Shown in pieces: positions 1 to 9,626 of a DNA stretch of 64,000 nt; within the stretch, counting starts at the first letter, position 1; the number at the start of each line of letters is the position of its first letter. The DNA comes from Lentibacillus sp. JNUCC-1. GTDB taxonomy: Bacteria > Bacillota > Bacilli > Bacillales > Amphibacillaceae. The stretch covers positions 372,001-436,000 of the forward strand of contig NZ_WHOH01000003.1 in assembly GCF_009741735.1 (NCBI RefSeq), in the 5' to 3' direction. The position numbers and the translations under genes were made by a program. The notes under the pieces were generated by a model. The model saw only the letters and a program-made list of their open reading frames with translations, was not told the DNA's origin and searched no databases.

Positions 1-2
1 GA

Positions 3-233
3 ATTAATCCGGATCCTGTATCCACTATCCCATTTATGGATGGATACACTACTGATCAATTACCATTAGTGGGTGCAACAAAGAAAAGCAAAAACATTTT
101 ATTGATGTGTGGTTTCTCGGGATCAGGTTTTTCTCAAGGCTCTGCCATGGCAAACATTGCGGGTAAGTTAGCAGCAGGTGAAAAAGTTAGTCATTCAATA
201 GACCATCTTTCTCCTAAAAGATTCGATCTATAA
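3..233 (+). CDS. FAD-dependent oxidoreductase (DAO family), C-terminal end only
   Basis: The frame is open from the left window edge to the TAA at 231-233, so only the last 76 residues are present. The visible part has the DAO-family C-terminal pattern: GYTTDQLPLVG, then a GFSGSGFSQG glycine-rich stretch that helps bind FAD, then a short helix with KLAAGE. Members such as sarcosine or N-methyl-amino-acid oxidases oxidise secondary or primary amines with FAD, but the substrate cannot be told from this fragment. It lies 75 bp upstream of the peptide transporter and on the same strand. An internal ATG at 36 is not the true start because the family is about 370-400 residues long. Confidence 0.75.
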   Translation: MNPDPVSTIPFMDGYTTDQLPLVGATKKSKNILLMCGFSGSGFSQGSAMANIAGKLAAGEKVSHSIDHLSPKRFDL

Positions 234-308
234 GTAAAAACATCACTTTTCGGGATCGGGTATGATATCGGATTTAAAGTTTTTCATACATTAAAAGGAG
301 GCTCTACT

Positions 309-1973
309 ATGAAAAAAGTAAAATATTCTTTGCTCGCTGTACTAACAGGTATGTTTTTAATGCTAGCCATCGGATGTTCAGAACAAGGAAGTGCTTCAAA
401 CAACAATGATAACACAGCTACAAATGGTGATGGGTCACCCTCAGGTAATCAAGAATTAAATATGGCCCTTGATACAGACCCTCCTACATTTGATCCGAGA
501 AAAATTGGTGATGCGACTTCTGATGTTTTATTGCATCAAATGTTTGAGGGGTTAATGCGGCTAGATCAAGATGATAATCCAAAAGAAGCTATGGCTGAAA
601 CATATGAGGTGTCAGATGATAAACTCAAATATACATTTACAATAAGAGAGGACGCTAAATGGTCTAATGGGGATCCGGTAACAGCAGAAGACTTTGAGTA
701 TGCATGGAAATGGGTACTTAATCCTGAAAACCCCGACACCCCCGCTGCGGATCAGATGTTTGTTATTAAAAATGCGAGTAAAGCTAAAGCTGGAGAAGTG
801 GCGGTAGATGAAATAGGAGTCAATGCAGCAAATGAAAAAACGCTAGAGGTAGAACTTGAGTTTCCAGCGAATTATTTCTTAGATCTATTAACAAATTCAG
901 TGTCTTTTCCAGTAAACAAAGAAATTGTTGAGAATAACTCTGAATGGGATCAAGAAGCTGGGGATGATTATGTCACAAACGGACCATTTAAGCTCGAAGA
1001 AAGAGTAAATAAAGATAAAGTAGTATTAGTTAAGAACGAACATTATTGGGATGAGGAATCAGTGAGTTTGGATAAAATTAATATGCCGATCGTTCCTGAT
1101 GAAAATACAATTTACAACCTTTATGAAAATGGTGAAATTGATTTTGCTGGAGATCCAGCAGGAACGCTCCCCTTGCCGGCTATAAACGCTTTAAAAGAAG
1201 AAGGGAAACTAAATAATCAAACGAGTGCAGGAACGTATTACTATGCATTCAATATTCAACAGAAACCTTTCGATAACGTTAATATAAGAAAAGCATTTTC
1301 ATACGCCGTCAACCGGGAACAAATCGTGAATAATATTACGAAAGCTGGACAAAAACCAGCTATGGCATACGTTTCCCCGCCAATTTGGGAAGAAAATGAG
1401 GAAGGTTATTTTAAAGATAATGATGTGGAAAAAGCTCAGGAACTACTTGAAAAAGGGCTTCAGGAAGAAGGGTACGACGACATAGAAGATTTACCAGAGA
1501 TTGAGATAACTTATAATACTTCAGAAGAACATGCTTCTGTTGCTCAGGCTATACAAGATATGTGGAAAAACACCCTAGGAGTAGAAGTAACACTTAATAA
1601 TAAAGAATGGCAAGTTTATCTTGATAGTATAGATCAAGGTGAGTTTCAAATCGCCCGCTTGGGATACGGTGCTAAAGTAAACGACGCATTTGTGGATCTA
1701 AATGCTTACTCTGAAAAATCTAGAGGAAAAAATTATATGGACTGGGAGAATGAGGAGTTTCAAGACTTGATGAAGCAAGCACAACAAGAAAAGGATTCAG
1801 ATCAATATAAAGAGATTTTGCGAGATGCAGAAAAAGTCTTAATGGATGATGCGATAGTATCACCTCTTTATTTCTTGGTATCCTCTCATGTAGCAAAGGA
1901 TTATGTTCACGATGTTCACATAGATGTCCTGGGAAGAATCCAATTGAAATGGGCTTATCTATCAGAACATTAG
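309..1973 (+). CDS. oppA: Oligopeptide ABC transporter substrate-binding lipoprotein
   Basis: A 554-residue extracellular solute-binding protein of family 5 (OppA/DppA). The N-terminus is a lipoprotein signal: basic MKK, a hydrophobic stretch, and lipobox LAIGC with Cys23 as the lipidated residue, followed by a Ser/Asn/Gly-rich linker. Family signatures include LNMALDTDPPTFDP at the start of the mature domain and YTFTIREDAKWSNGDPVTAEDF. It would capture peptides outside the membrane and deliver them to the permeases encoded next. The start is fixed by AAAGGAGG about 8 bp upstream of the ATG. It is first in an oppABCDF-order operon. The real peptide preference is unknown. Confidence 0.93.
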   Translation: MKKVKYSLLAVLTGMFLMLAIGCSEQGSASNNNDNTATNGDGSPSGNQELNMALDTDPPTFDPRKIGDATSDVLLHQMFEGLMRLDQDDNPKEAMAETYEVSDDKLKYTFTIREDAKWSNGDPVTAEDFEYAWKWVLNPENPDTPAADQMFVIKNASKAKAGEVAVDEIGVNAANEKTLEVELEFPANYFLDLLTNSVSFPVNKEIVENNSEWDQEAGDDYVTNGPFKLEERVNKDKVVLVKNEHYWDEESVSLDKINMPIVPDENTIYNLYENGEIDFAGDPAGTLPLPAINALKEEGKLNNQTSAGTYYYAFNIQQKPFDNVNIRKAFSYAVNREQIVNNITKAGQKPAMAYVSPPIWEENEEGYFKDNDVEKAQELLEKGLQEEGYDDIEDLPEIEITYNTSEEHASVAQAIQDMWKNTLGVEVTLNNKEWQVYLDSIDQGEFQIARLGYGAKVNDAFVDLNAYSEKSRGKNYMDWENEEFQDLMKQAQQEKDSDQYKEILRDAEKVLMDDAIVSPLYFLVSSHVAKDYVHDVHIDVLGRIQLKWAYLSEH

Positions 1974-2017
1974 ACAGATTGCTAAGCAGAGTGTAGTTAA
2001 TAGGGAAAGTTGTAGCG

Positions 2018-2041
2018 GAGGGAGGCTTTTAAGCTTCCCTC
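2018..2041 (+). promoter_or_regulatory. Inverted repeat between oppA and oppB
   Basis: Arms GAGGGAGGCTT and AAGCTTCCCTC are complementary at 10 of 11 positions and lie 45 bp after oppA. There is no T-run after it, so it is not a good terminator. By analogy with other binding-protein operons, such stems stabilise the abundant upstream mRNA segment or cause partial termination. That role is inferred. Confidence 0.45.
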
Positions 2042-2117
2042 TCAGCTCATCTCATGAATAGTTTTCTCAAGAGTTAAAACGATAAGTGGATATAACCGAT
2101 TTTGGAGGTGTTAACCA

Positions 2118-3056
2118 GTGAAAATGTATTTATTAAAACGAATAGGGTTTATTGTTTTATCACTATTTATAATTGTTACGATTACTTTTTTTCTAATGAA
2201 AGCTGCGCCTGGGGGACCTTTTGCTTCTGAAAACAACGATTTGCCTCCTGAGGTGAAGGAACAGCTCTATGAAAGTTATGGCCTGAACGATCCAATTCAT
2301 ATTCAATACTTTAAGTACTTGAAAAGGGTTATTACATGGGATTTAGGGCCTTCTTATAAATATACAGGACGAGACGTAACTTCAATTATAAATGACAGTT
2401 TCCCATATTCTTTTGTTTTAGGAATAGAAGCTATTTTGCTGGCTGTGGCTTTAGGAACTTTTCTTGGAGCTATAGCTGCGTTAAAACATAGGAAATTTGG
2501 AGATCACTCTACAATGGTTTTTGCAGTCTTAGGTATATCAATACCTAATTTTCTTTTAGCAACATTGTTGCAATACGTCCTTTCGATTAAGCTCCAAGCT
2601 TTACCAATTGCAAAGTTTGATTCTTTTTGGCATACGATATTGCCTGCGATGGCTTTGGCTGCTACACCTTTAGCTTTTATTGCAAGGTTGATGCGCTCCA
2701 GTATGTTGGAAGTATTAAACGCCGATCACATAAGTACGGCAAAAGCAAAAGGATTAACGAGAAGAGCGGTTGTCTATAAGCATACTGTTAGAAATGCTGT
2801 ATTACCTGTTGTTTCTTATATTGGACCCCTTGTAGCAAGTGTTTTAACGGGAAGTTTCGTGATTGAAAAAATATTCGCTATACCAGGGCTGGGTAATGAA
2901 TTTGTAGATAGTGTTACTAATAGAGATTATACAGTTATTATGGGTACGACAGTTTTTTTCAGTGCTTTGCTATTAATAACTATATTACTCGTTGATTTGC
3001 TTTATGGCCTTATCGACCCTCGGATTAAGATTACTGAGAAAGGGCGGGGAAGTTGA
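2118..3056 (+). CDS. oppB: Peptide ABC transporter permease (OppB type)
   Basis: A 312-residue inner-membrane permease of the binding-protein-dependent (BPD) family, the usual length for OppB/DppB. It opens with one hydrophobic segment (residues 7-28), then the family motif APGGPF. The remaining segments are followed by the EAA loop AKAKGLTRRAVVYKHTVRNA that contacts the ATPases, and a conserved ending YGLIDPRIK. The start is GTG at 2118, nine bases after GGAGGT; the ATG at 2124 is too far from it. It overlaps or abuts the next permease gene, indicating translational coupling. Confidence 0.92.
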   Translation: MKMYLLKRIGFIVLSLFIIVTITFFLMKAAPGGPFASENNDLPPEVKEQLYESYGLNDPIHIQYFKYLKRVITWDLGPSYKYTGRDVTSIINDSFPYSFVLGIEAILLAVALGTFLGAIAALKHRKFGDHSTMVFAVLGISIPNFLLATLLQYVLSIKLQALPIAKFDSFWHTILPAMALAATPLAFIARLMRSSMLEVLNADHISTAKAKGLTRRAVVYKHTVRNAVLPVVSYIGPLVASVLTGSFVIEKIFAIPGLGNEFVDSVTNRDYTVIMGTTVFFSALLLITILLVDLLYGLIDPRIKITEKGRGS

Positions 3057-3988
3057 TGTCACAAACGAACGGTAATTTCACAAAAGAAGACTTTGATTTT
3101 ACAGATGACAGTGATTTGTATGATGGTGAAGAGATTGCTGGTGAAACATCCAGTTACTTGAAAGACACGTGGCGTTTATTTAAACAAAATAAATTAGCTG
3201 TTTTCGGTATAGTTTCCATTTTAATCATGGGGATTATGGCTTTAGTAGGGGGATCTATATCTGGACACAATTACTATGATAATAATTTAGTTAATGCCAA
3301 CCAATCGCCTTCTGCTGAGCATTGGTTTGGCACAGATAATCTGGGGAGAGATATTTTTGCCAGAACATGGTATGGAGCTAAAATATCTTTATTTATAGGC
3401 CTCATGGCTGCTCTAATCGATTTAGTGATCGGTGTCATTTGGGGGATTACAGCAGGTTTTTTGGGCGGGAAAGTCGATGAATATATGATGCGCGCTGCTG
3501 ATGTTTTATATGGTTTACCATATTTGCTGGTAGTTATTTTATTGTTAGTCGTTTTACCGCAAGGGCTTTGGACTTTGATTATCGCTATGTCCATCACCGG
3601 GTGGATCAATATGGCTAGGATCGTTCGTGGAGAAGTTCTTAAGTTAAAATCCGAAGAATATATCATGGCTGGGATTGTATTAGGAGCGAGTAAGGTTAGA
3701 ATAATGACGAAGCATCTTATTCCGAACATTTTAGGGCCAATCCTGGTTACCCTAACTTTGACAATTCCAACAGCAATATTTACTGAAGCATTTTTGAGTT
3801 ATCTTGGTTTAGGCGTACCTGCCCCGCTTGCAAGTTGGGGAACCATGTCATCTGATGCATTGCCAGCTTTAAGGTATTATCCATATCAAATATTCTTCCC
3901 TTCGTTTTTTATTTGTTTGGCGATGCTGTCATTTAACCTAATAGGAGATGGTTTAAGAGATGCATTGGATCCAAAAGAAAGAACCTAA
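3056..3988 (+). CDS. oppC: Peptide ABC transporter permease (OppC type)
   Basis: About 310 residues. An N-terminal cytoplasmic segment rich in Asp and Glu is followed by the OppC_N motif (LFKQNKLAVFGIV), the signature HWFGTDNLGRDIF, and five or so further membrane segments with the EAA loop MAGIVLGASKVRIMTKHLIPN. It ends DGLRDALDPKERT, typical of OppC/DppC. The ATG at 3056 overlaps the oppB stop by one base (TGATG); a TTG three bases earlier is in frame but less likely. It forms the membrane channel together with OppB. Confidence 0.92.
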   Translation: MSQTNGNFTKEDFDFTDDSDLYDGEEIAGETSSYLKDTWRLFKQNKLAVFGIVSILIMGIMALVGGSISGHNYYDNNLVNANQSPSAEHWFGTDNLGRDIFARTWYGAKISLFIGLMAALIDLVIGVIWGITAGFLGGKVDEYMMRAADVLYGLPYLLVVILLLVVLPQGLWTLIIAMSITGWINMARIVRGEVLKLKSEEYIMAGIVLGASKVRIMTKHLIPNILGPILVTLTLTIPTAIFTEAFLSYLGLGVPAPLASWGTMSSDALPALRYYPYQIFFPSFFICLAMLSFNLIGDGLRDALDPKERT

Positions 3989-4102
3989 GAGATTAACAGG
4001 AAAAAGAAACCTTAGGCATTGAAAAGAATGCTTGTGAGAAAAACAGAAGAATTATAAAAAGGTTTCAGAGACATGATACTAAACAATTCAGGAGGCTCGC
4101 AG

Positions 4103-5155
4103 ATGAACAAAGTACTCGAAGTAAATGATCTTTCGATATCATTTGACACTCATAATGGTGAGGTGGAAGCTGTTCGTGGGATCACATTCGATTTGTATGA
4201 GAAAGAGACCTTAGCGATAGTTGGTGAGTCTGGATCAGGTAAAAGTGTCACAGCACAATCAATCATGAAGTTAATATCAACCCCACCTGCACGCTATAAA
4301 AGCGGCTCTATTGTATATAAAGGCGAAAATCTTATCTCAAAGTCCGAAAAAGAGATGGAGAAATATAGAGGGAAAGAAATAGGAATGATTTTTCAAGACC
4401 CAATGACATCCTTAAATCCGACGATGCGAATAGGTAAACAAATCATGGAAGGTCTCCTTAAAAATGAAATGATCAGTCGTAAAGAAGCGAAGAAACGTAC
4501 GATAGAACTATTGGAGATGGCAGGTATACCTAATGCGACCGACCGTGTGGATAATTACCCACATCAGTTTTCCGGTGGAATGCGCCAGCGTGTTGTTATT
4601 GCAATTGCTCTTGCAAGCAATCCAAACATATTGATTGCAGATGAACCTACAACGGCATTGGATGTTACGATCCAAGCTCAAATTCTGGAATTAATGAAAA
4701 ACATTCAGGAGAAAACAAACAATTCCATCATATTCATCACACATGATATGGGGGTAGTCGCAAATGTAGCAGATCGTGTGGCAGTCATGTATGCTGGCAA
4801 AATCATCGAGATAGGTAGAACAGATGAAATATTTTACAATGCTAAACATCCTTATACTTGGGGGTTATTAGGTTCTATACCCACACCCAATATGGAAAAA
4901 GGTGATTTGGTTTCTATCCCAGGAAGTCCCCCAAATATGTTAAAACCTCCTGTAGGGGATGCATTTGCTCCTCGCAATGCTTATGCACTTAAAATAGATA
5001 CCAAACAAGAACCTCCAATGTTCAAAGTATCCGATACACACTATGCAGCGACGTGGTTGTTACATGAAAATTCACCAAAAGTTGAACCCCCGGAAGAAGT
5101 CAAAAAGCGTATGAAAGGTATATCCAGCAAGCAAAAAATTGGTGATGAAAAATGA
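4103..5155 (+). CDS. oppD: Peptide ABC transporter ATP-binding protein (OppD type)
   Basis: A 350-residue ABC ATPase. It shows Walker [10 protein letters not shown]-loop [11 protein letters not shown], signature FSGGMRQRV, Walker [13 protein letters not shown] and H-loop ITHD. The C-terminal oligopeptide extension ([24 protein letters not shown]) is present, but the iron-sulfur-type Cys cluster found in many OppD proteins is not visible: where RC usually stands the sequence reads APRNAYALK. The start at 4103 follows AGGAGG by eight bases; an ATG 30 bases earlier lacks a ribosome site. It overlaps the next gene by ATGA. Confidence 0.9.
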   Translation: MNKVLEVNDLSISFDTHNGEVEAVRGITFDLYEKETLAIVGESGSGKSVTAQSIMKLISTPPARYKSGSIVYKGENLISKSEKEMEKYRGKEIGMIFQDPMTSLNPTMRIGKQIMEGLLKNEMISRKEAKKRTIELLEMAGIPNATDRVDNYPHQFSGGMRQRVVIAIALASNPNILIADEPTTALDVTIQAQILELMKNIQEKTNNSIIFITHDMGVVANVADRVAVMYAGKIIEIGRTDEIFYNAKHPYTWGLLGSIPTPNMEKGDLVSIPGSPPNMLKPPVGDAFAPRNAYALKIDTKQEPPMFKVSDTHYAATWLLHENSPKVEPPEEVKKRMKGISSKQKIGDEK

Positions 5156-6035
5156 CGAAGAAAATACTCGAAGTAAAGAACTTAACAAAAGCATTCCCAG
5201 TCGAAAGAAAAAAGTCATTTAAAGCTGTTAATGATGTATCGTTTGATGTATATGAAGGAGAAACCTTTGGATTAGTTGGAGAATCAGGTTGTGGTAAAAC
5301 AACAATGGGGCGTACCATTGTTAATCTTTACGAGCCTACTAATGGAAAAATAATTTTTAATGGTCAGGATATTCATGGAGCTAAATCGCCAAAACAGCGA
5401 AAACAGTTTAATCAAAAAATGCAAATGATATTTCAGGATCCCTATGCCTCATTAAACTCTCGAATGACAGTTAAAGATATTATTGCAGAGGGAATTGATA
5501 TTCATGGATTAGCATCATCTAAAGAAGATCGCACTAATCAAGTGAGTCAATTGTTAAGCTTAGTGGGACTAAATGACAGTCACGCTAACCGATATCCACA
5601 TGAATTTAGCGGGGGTCAACGTCAAAGAATTGGTATAGCCAGAGCGTTAAGTGTCAAACCGGAATTTATAGTAGCCGATGAACCTATATCTGCTTTAGAT
5701 GTTTCTATCCAAGCACAGATTGTCAATTTATTAAAGGAACTACAAAGAAAACAAGGCTTAACATTTTTGTTTATAGCCCATGATTTATCGATGGTAAAAT
5801 ACATTAGCGATCGTGTCGGTGTTATGTATAATGGACACCTTGTTGAAATAGCTGAAAGCAATGAATTATATAATAACCCTTACATCCTTATACCAGGTCT
5901 TTATTATCTGCTATACCTGTACCAGATCCTGTGTATGAGCGTAGTCGTCAACGGTTTGCATACGAGGCAACTCAAGACAATACTTCAAATTCTCAGTTGC
6001 GTGAAGTGACCCCTGGCCACTGGGTCCGTTTGTAA
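5152..6035 (+). pseudogene. oppF: Peptide ABC transporter ATP-binding protein (OppF type), frameshifted near its end
   Basis: Residues 1 to about 243 read normally as OppF: Walker [54 protein letters not shown]. After NNP (5878-5880) the frame as written gives a nonsense tail ending at 6009. The neighbouring frame gives the expected OppF ending (HPYTRSLLSAIPVPDP, then a tail ending GHWVRL) to a TAA at 6033-6035. Restoring one T in the TT run at 5881 repairs the gene. It is therefore either a recent frameshift or a sequence error. The lost region is outside the ATPase core, so a shortened protein could still be partly active. Start ATG overlaps oppD. Confidence 0.85.
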
Positions 6036-6037
6036 AA

Positions 6038-6096
6038 TAACAGGTCAGTCCCCACGTCATTCCAGTTTTCAAGTGACAAGGGACTGACCTTTGCTA
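6038..6096 (+). repeat. Dispersed hairpin, GGTCAGTCCCC family
   Basis: Outer arms AGGTCAGTCCC and GGGACTGACCT enclose an imperfect middle with AAGTGACA. Related copies are near 13706, 16371 and 28524. It lies directly after the opp operon and could also act as its terminator, though no long T-run follows. Confidence 0.6.
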
Positions 6097-6452
6097 TCTA
6101 TTAATTCCCGTGTGGCATGGGGACGGTTTTTAAAGGGGTTAATCGGAAGTTTTACGCTTAAGAAAGCACAAAAACGGACATCATCTGCCCATTGTGTCTT
6201 CTTTTAATCATATGTAACTACTTATAACAAAATTTGATTGCATAAGGAGAATGAAATCGCGCTTTCCGATACGGTTAAGTTGAGTTTTTCGAAGGAGTTT
6301 GGGCAGTTTGTGAAAGTGGGGTGTTTATGGCACACTAGAAATGTAGGAAACGGCAGTTAATTTATGTACCTATAAAAAAAGCCACTTGCCAACATCCAAA
6401 AAATTACATACACTCCTGTTTGGGCAATACTTTACGGGAGGTAGTATAGGAG

Positions 6453-7971
6453 ATGTTAGCAATGGCTGAAATTAATTATATCAGATGTGAAACGAATAAA
6501 AAAGGTCGCAGCTATGCAGAAGTAGCACGACAGACGGGGATAGATAGTCGGACAGTGAAGAAGTATTCCGATATGGAAGATTTCAATCCAAAAGAGCCTA
6601 TCAAACAAAAAAGAAGATCCCCTGTCATGGACCCGTCAAACCTATTATCGATGAATGGCTGATGGAGGACTCCAAAAAGAAAAAGAAGTTTCGTCGGACT
6701 GCGAAACGAATCTATGATCTATTAGTAAAACACCACCAGTTTACAGGTTCTGACCGTTCGGTCAGGGACTATATTTCCAAACGAAAGCGAGAGTTAATGG
6801 AAGAGAGTGAAGAGGCAGCTCTTCCTTTAGAAACAAAGCCAGGGGCTGCTCAGGTGGATTTTGGTGAAGCGCCTTTCCTACATGAAGGCGAGGAAGTCGT
6901 TCGGCATTTCTTAGTGCTTTCCTTCCCTTACAGCAACGCATTTTTATATCAGGTGTTTCCGTCTCAGAATCGAGAGTGTTTTCTTCAAGGTTTAGCGAAT
7001 ATATTTGAATTTCTTGAAGGGGTGCCGCATACTATCCGTTTTGATAACCTGTCACCTGCCGTCAAAAAGTACTGCCGGAAGGAGAACGTGTGCTCACAGA
7101 GGAATTTGAACGATTCGCTGCACACTATGGGTTTTCTTACGAATTCTGCAATCCGAACAGCGGCAATGAGAAAGGCCATGTGGAAGCCATGGTAAAGTAC
7201 ATCCGCAATAATTATTTGTTGCCAGCTGTTCCATACAATCGTTTGGCAGACTTAAATGAACAAGCTTTTGTCTGGAGTGTAGGTGATCGGGAAAGAGCTC
7301 ATTACGAAAAAGCACTGCCGATTACCGAACTACATTCGGCAGACAAAGAACGATTATTGCAATTGCCAGGCAAGGCATATGAATGTATTCGTTATGAACA
7401 TTTGAAGGCAGATAAATATGGATTTATCCGGATTGATCGAAAACAGTATTCTACGTCACCTCGCTTCGCCGGGCAAGCAGTGACAGTCAGGCTTTCATTT
7501 GATCAGGTGACCATTCTAAATGAAAAGAATGAAATTCTAACCACCCATCCGAGACTCTATGGAAGCGAACGAAAAGCGATGAATTGGCAGCCATATTTAA
7601 CCTTGATGGCCAAACGTCCAACGGCATTAAAATACAGCTCTTTTTATGACCAGCTACCTGAAGAATGGAAGGTCTACTTTGAAGCCTGTTCGCCGGAAGA
7701 GAAGAAAGCCGGATTGAGTTTACTGGCCGTTCTTCTGAAGGATCAGGACTTCCACTTGCCGACTGAGGCATTACATATGGCCTCAGAGCACGGTCATCCA
7801 ACCGCTGAATCGATCAAGCATGTCTACTATCAGTTAGTTAATGGGCGTGGCATTCGGGAGACACTGTCGCTTCCGCGACTGCCGAAGAAAATACCGGCGG
7901 CAGAACCTACTTCACGCGGGCTTACCCATTATGATCAATTATTTACGATAGCCGGGGGTGAGCAGGTATGA
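6453..7971 (+). pseudogene. istA: IS21 transposase IstA, two frameshifts
   Basis: Three frames must be joined. 6453 to about 6632 gives the N-terminal helix-turn-helix (YAEVARQTGIDSRTVKKY). About 6634-7066 gives the start of the DDE integrase core (AQVDFGEA with the first Asp, IRFDNL with the second). About 7068-7971 gives the rest (GNEKGHVEAMV with the Glu) and the C-terminal beta domain. The breaks are at a CCC run (6632-6634) and an A5 run (7064-7068); one added base at each restores about 505 continuous residues, the usual IstA size. All three catalytic acids survive. ATG 6453 follows GGGAGG. Confidence 0.88.
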
Positions 7972-8686
7972 AGGAGTTGATCGAAGAACACGCGAAGCGA
8001 TTAAAACTTAGTTGGATTCGAGAACATTATCATGAGGTGGAAGCTGCCTCTCACGAAGAGTTTTTACTGAAACTATTCGAAAAGGAAATCGAGCAGCGCG
8101 AAGAACGGAAATTAAATCTATTGATCAAGCAATCATTATTGCCAGATATATCCGGCAGGCAGTTTGAGTGGGATGGCATTCATATGAACAGTGATCTCTC
8201 GAAAGAAGATGTATTAGCGGGGGATTTATCGATAGGAAAGAAAATCTCATTTTATATGGCGGCGTAGGTGTAGGTAAGACTCTTTTAGCCTCTCTTTGCG
8301 GCTGGAATGCAATTCATCAGACAAAAAAGAAAGTGCGCTTTTATACGGTGGCACAGCTGGTAAATCAGCTGCTTGAAGCCAATGAGAAAGGGTCACTGGG
8401 CAAACTTTATAAACAGATTGAGAGTTTAGATTTATTGATATTAGACGAACTAGGCTATGTGCCATTGCATAAGCAGGGAGCAGAGCTCCTGTTCCAAGTC
8501 ATCAACTTGTGTTATGAACAGCGAAGTGTAGTCGTCACTACGAACCTACAGTTTGGACAGTGGAATCACGAGTTTGGAGATCCCATTCTAACAGAAGCGT
8601 TTATTGATCGTTTGATTCATTACTCGCATTTATTGGTGTTCAACCGAGAAAGTTTTCGGCATAAAGAATCGTTACTCAATCATTAA
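7968..8686 (+). pseudogene. istB: IS21 helper ATPase IstB, one frameshift
   Basis: The ATG overlaps the istA stop by four bases (ATGA), as in intact IS21 elements. The first part (to about 8220) is the IstB N-terminal domain. After the G5 run at 8219-8223 the frame shifts by one, and the AAA+ core continues in another frame: Walker A GGVGVGKTLLA, Walker B LLILDELGY, sensor TTNL. Adding one G restores about 239 residues. IstB is the AAA+ target-selection partner of IstA. Confidence 0.88.
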
Positions 8687-8756
8687 AAAAGGATGTTGGC
8701 AAGTAGCTACATTTTTAACTTCCAATTTATACATTTTCTACTTGCCAAATACAATT

Positions 8757-9242
8757 ATGGCAAGAAGACATTTTCGTCTGCAGCGAAAGCAAAAAGAGGC
8801 TGAGCTTAGAAAACAGGAATTAGAAAGATTGGGTAACTTAAACAGCTTAAAGAAAATGACGCCGATTGATTTTGAATACTACATAAGTGATTTGTTTCAT
8901 CAGATGGGGTTTGATGCACATGTGACTAAGGCAACGGGGGATGGCGGTAAGGATATTTTGATTTATAAAAAAGACTTCCATGCCATTATTGAATGTAAGA
9001 GATATGTGAAACAAAAAGTGACACGGCCACACGTACAGAAATTTTATAGTGCTATAATCGATTGTAAAGCTGACAAGGGTTATATAATCACAACAGGTGA
9101 ATTTACAGCACAGGCGATTTCATATGCAATAGGCAAGTCAATTGTATTAATTGATGGGCGGCGACTGATCAGGATAATCGAGGATATTACACAAGGAGCG
9201 GAACAGGGCGCTCATGCAGACATGATCTTGAGGCTGACTTAA
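8757..9242 (+). CDS. Mrr-type restriction endonuclease-like protein, N-terminus probably lost
   Basis: About 161 residues. A basic coiled segment (RRHFRLQRKQKEAELRKQ) is followed by the Mrr_cat domain: FEYYISDLFHQMGFDA, then GDGGKDILIY and IIECKRY, which supply the Asp and Glu-x-Lys of the PD-(D/E)xK nuclease centre, then KGYIITTGEFTAQA and LIDGRRL. Related stand-alone proteins carry one or two membrane helices before the coil, which are missing here. The ATG lies four bases beyond the proposed IS21 end, with no clear ribosome site, so the insertion has probably removed the 5' part. The substrate (modified or foreign DNA) is inferred from the family. Confidence 0.75.
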   Translation: MARRHFRLQRKQKEAELRKQELERLGNLNSLKKMTPIDFEYYISDLFHQMGFDAHVTKATGDGGKDILIYKKDFHAIIECKRYVKQKVTRPHVQKFYSAIIDCKADKGYIITTGEFTAQAISYAIGKSIVLIDGRRLIRIIEDITQGAEQGAHADMILRLT

Positions 9243-9294
9243 TGTTAACGGGCCTAGGTTCTTTTTCATTGAACACACACAGGTGGGGATTATT

Positions 9295-9510
9295 ATGGAA
9301 CACAATACAGAAGAACAGATCTTAGAGGAATTAAAAAATATCAATAAGTCGTTAGACCACTTGAATGAGAAGATGGACCTTATTGAACGTGATGAGGACA
9401 CAAGTACGACTTCGGATATTTTAAAGTCACTGTTGCTTGGGTTGTTGCTTGTTGGTCCAGCCGCAGCTAATAATGGTAATCTGGCAAGTTATCCAAAATT
9501 GGTTTTTTAG
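9295..9510 (+). CDS. Small protein with coiled coil and one membrane segment, unknown
   Basis: 71 residues. Residues 5-36 form an acidic amphipathic coil (EEQILEELKNINKSLDHLNE), and residues about 45-60 form a hydrophobic segment (LLLGLLLVGPAAA). The start at 9295 follows GGTGGGG by about eight bases. It sits between the Mrr-like gene and a soluble chemoreceptor-like gene on the same strand. I do not recognise a family. Confidence 0.55.
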   Translation: MEHNTEEQILEELKNINKSLDHLNEKMDLIERDEDTSTTSDILKSLLLGLLLVGPAAANNGNLASYPKLVF

Positions 9511-9626
9511 CTGAAACCAGTAGATAAAAAGGTGATAAAGGAGAAAGTTCACACCGTTTCAGAGCTTGAAAGCCGCTAAGTCTCGATACATAGTCAAAAA
9601 AGACATTACTAACCTAAAACCAAATA

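Larger units (their letters stand above)
6322..8753 (+). mobile_element. IS21-family insertion sequence, about 2.43 kb, with broken transposition genes
   Basis: The element carries istA and istB in the standard order and 4-bp overlap arrangement. Its ends are related inverted repeats. The left end begins TGTTTATGGCA (6322) and the right end, read inwards on the other strand, begins TGTATTTGGCA (8753). Both continue with TAGAAA-ATGTA and AGTTAA blocks, then an inner repeat GCCACTTGCCAACATCC (6381-6397) that matches the complement of 8691-8707 at 16 of 17 positions. Multiple internal end repeats are typical of IS21. I see no target duplication at the chosen borders (GGGG on the left, ATTA on the right), so the borders may be a few bases off or the flanks rearranged. 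Three single-base deletions inactivate istA and istB as written. Confidence 0.85.

Noticed and set aside
3274..3729. 151-codon antisense frame inside oppC
   Set aside because: It lies wholly inside a well-supported permease gene and has no family resemblance.
7487..7801. 104-codon antisense frame inside istA
   Set aside because: Shadow of the transposase; no start signal.
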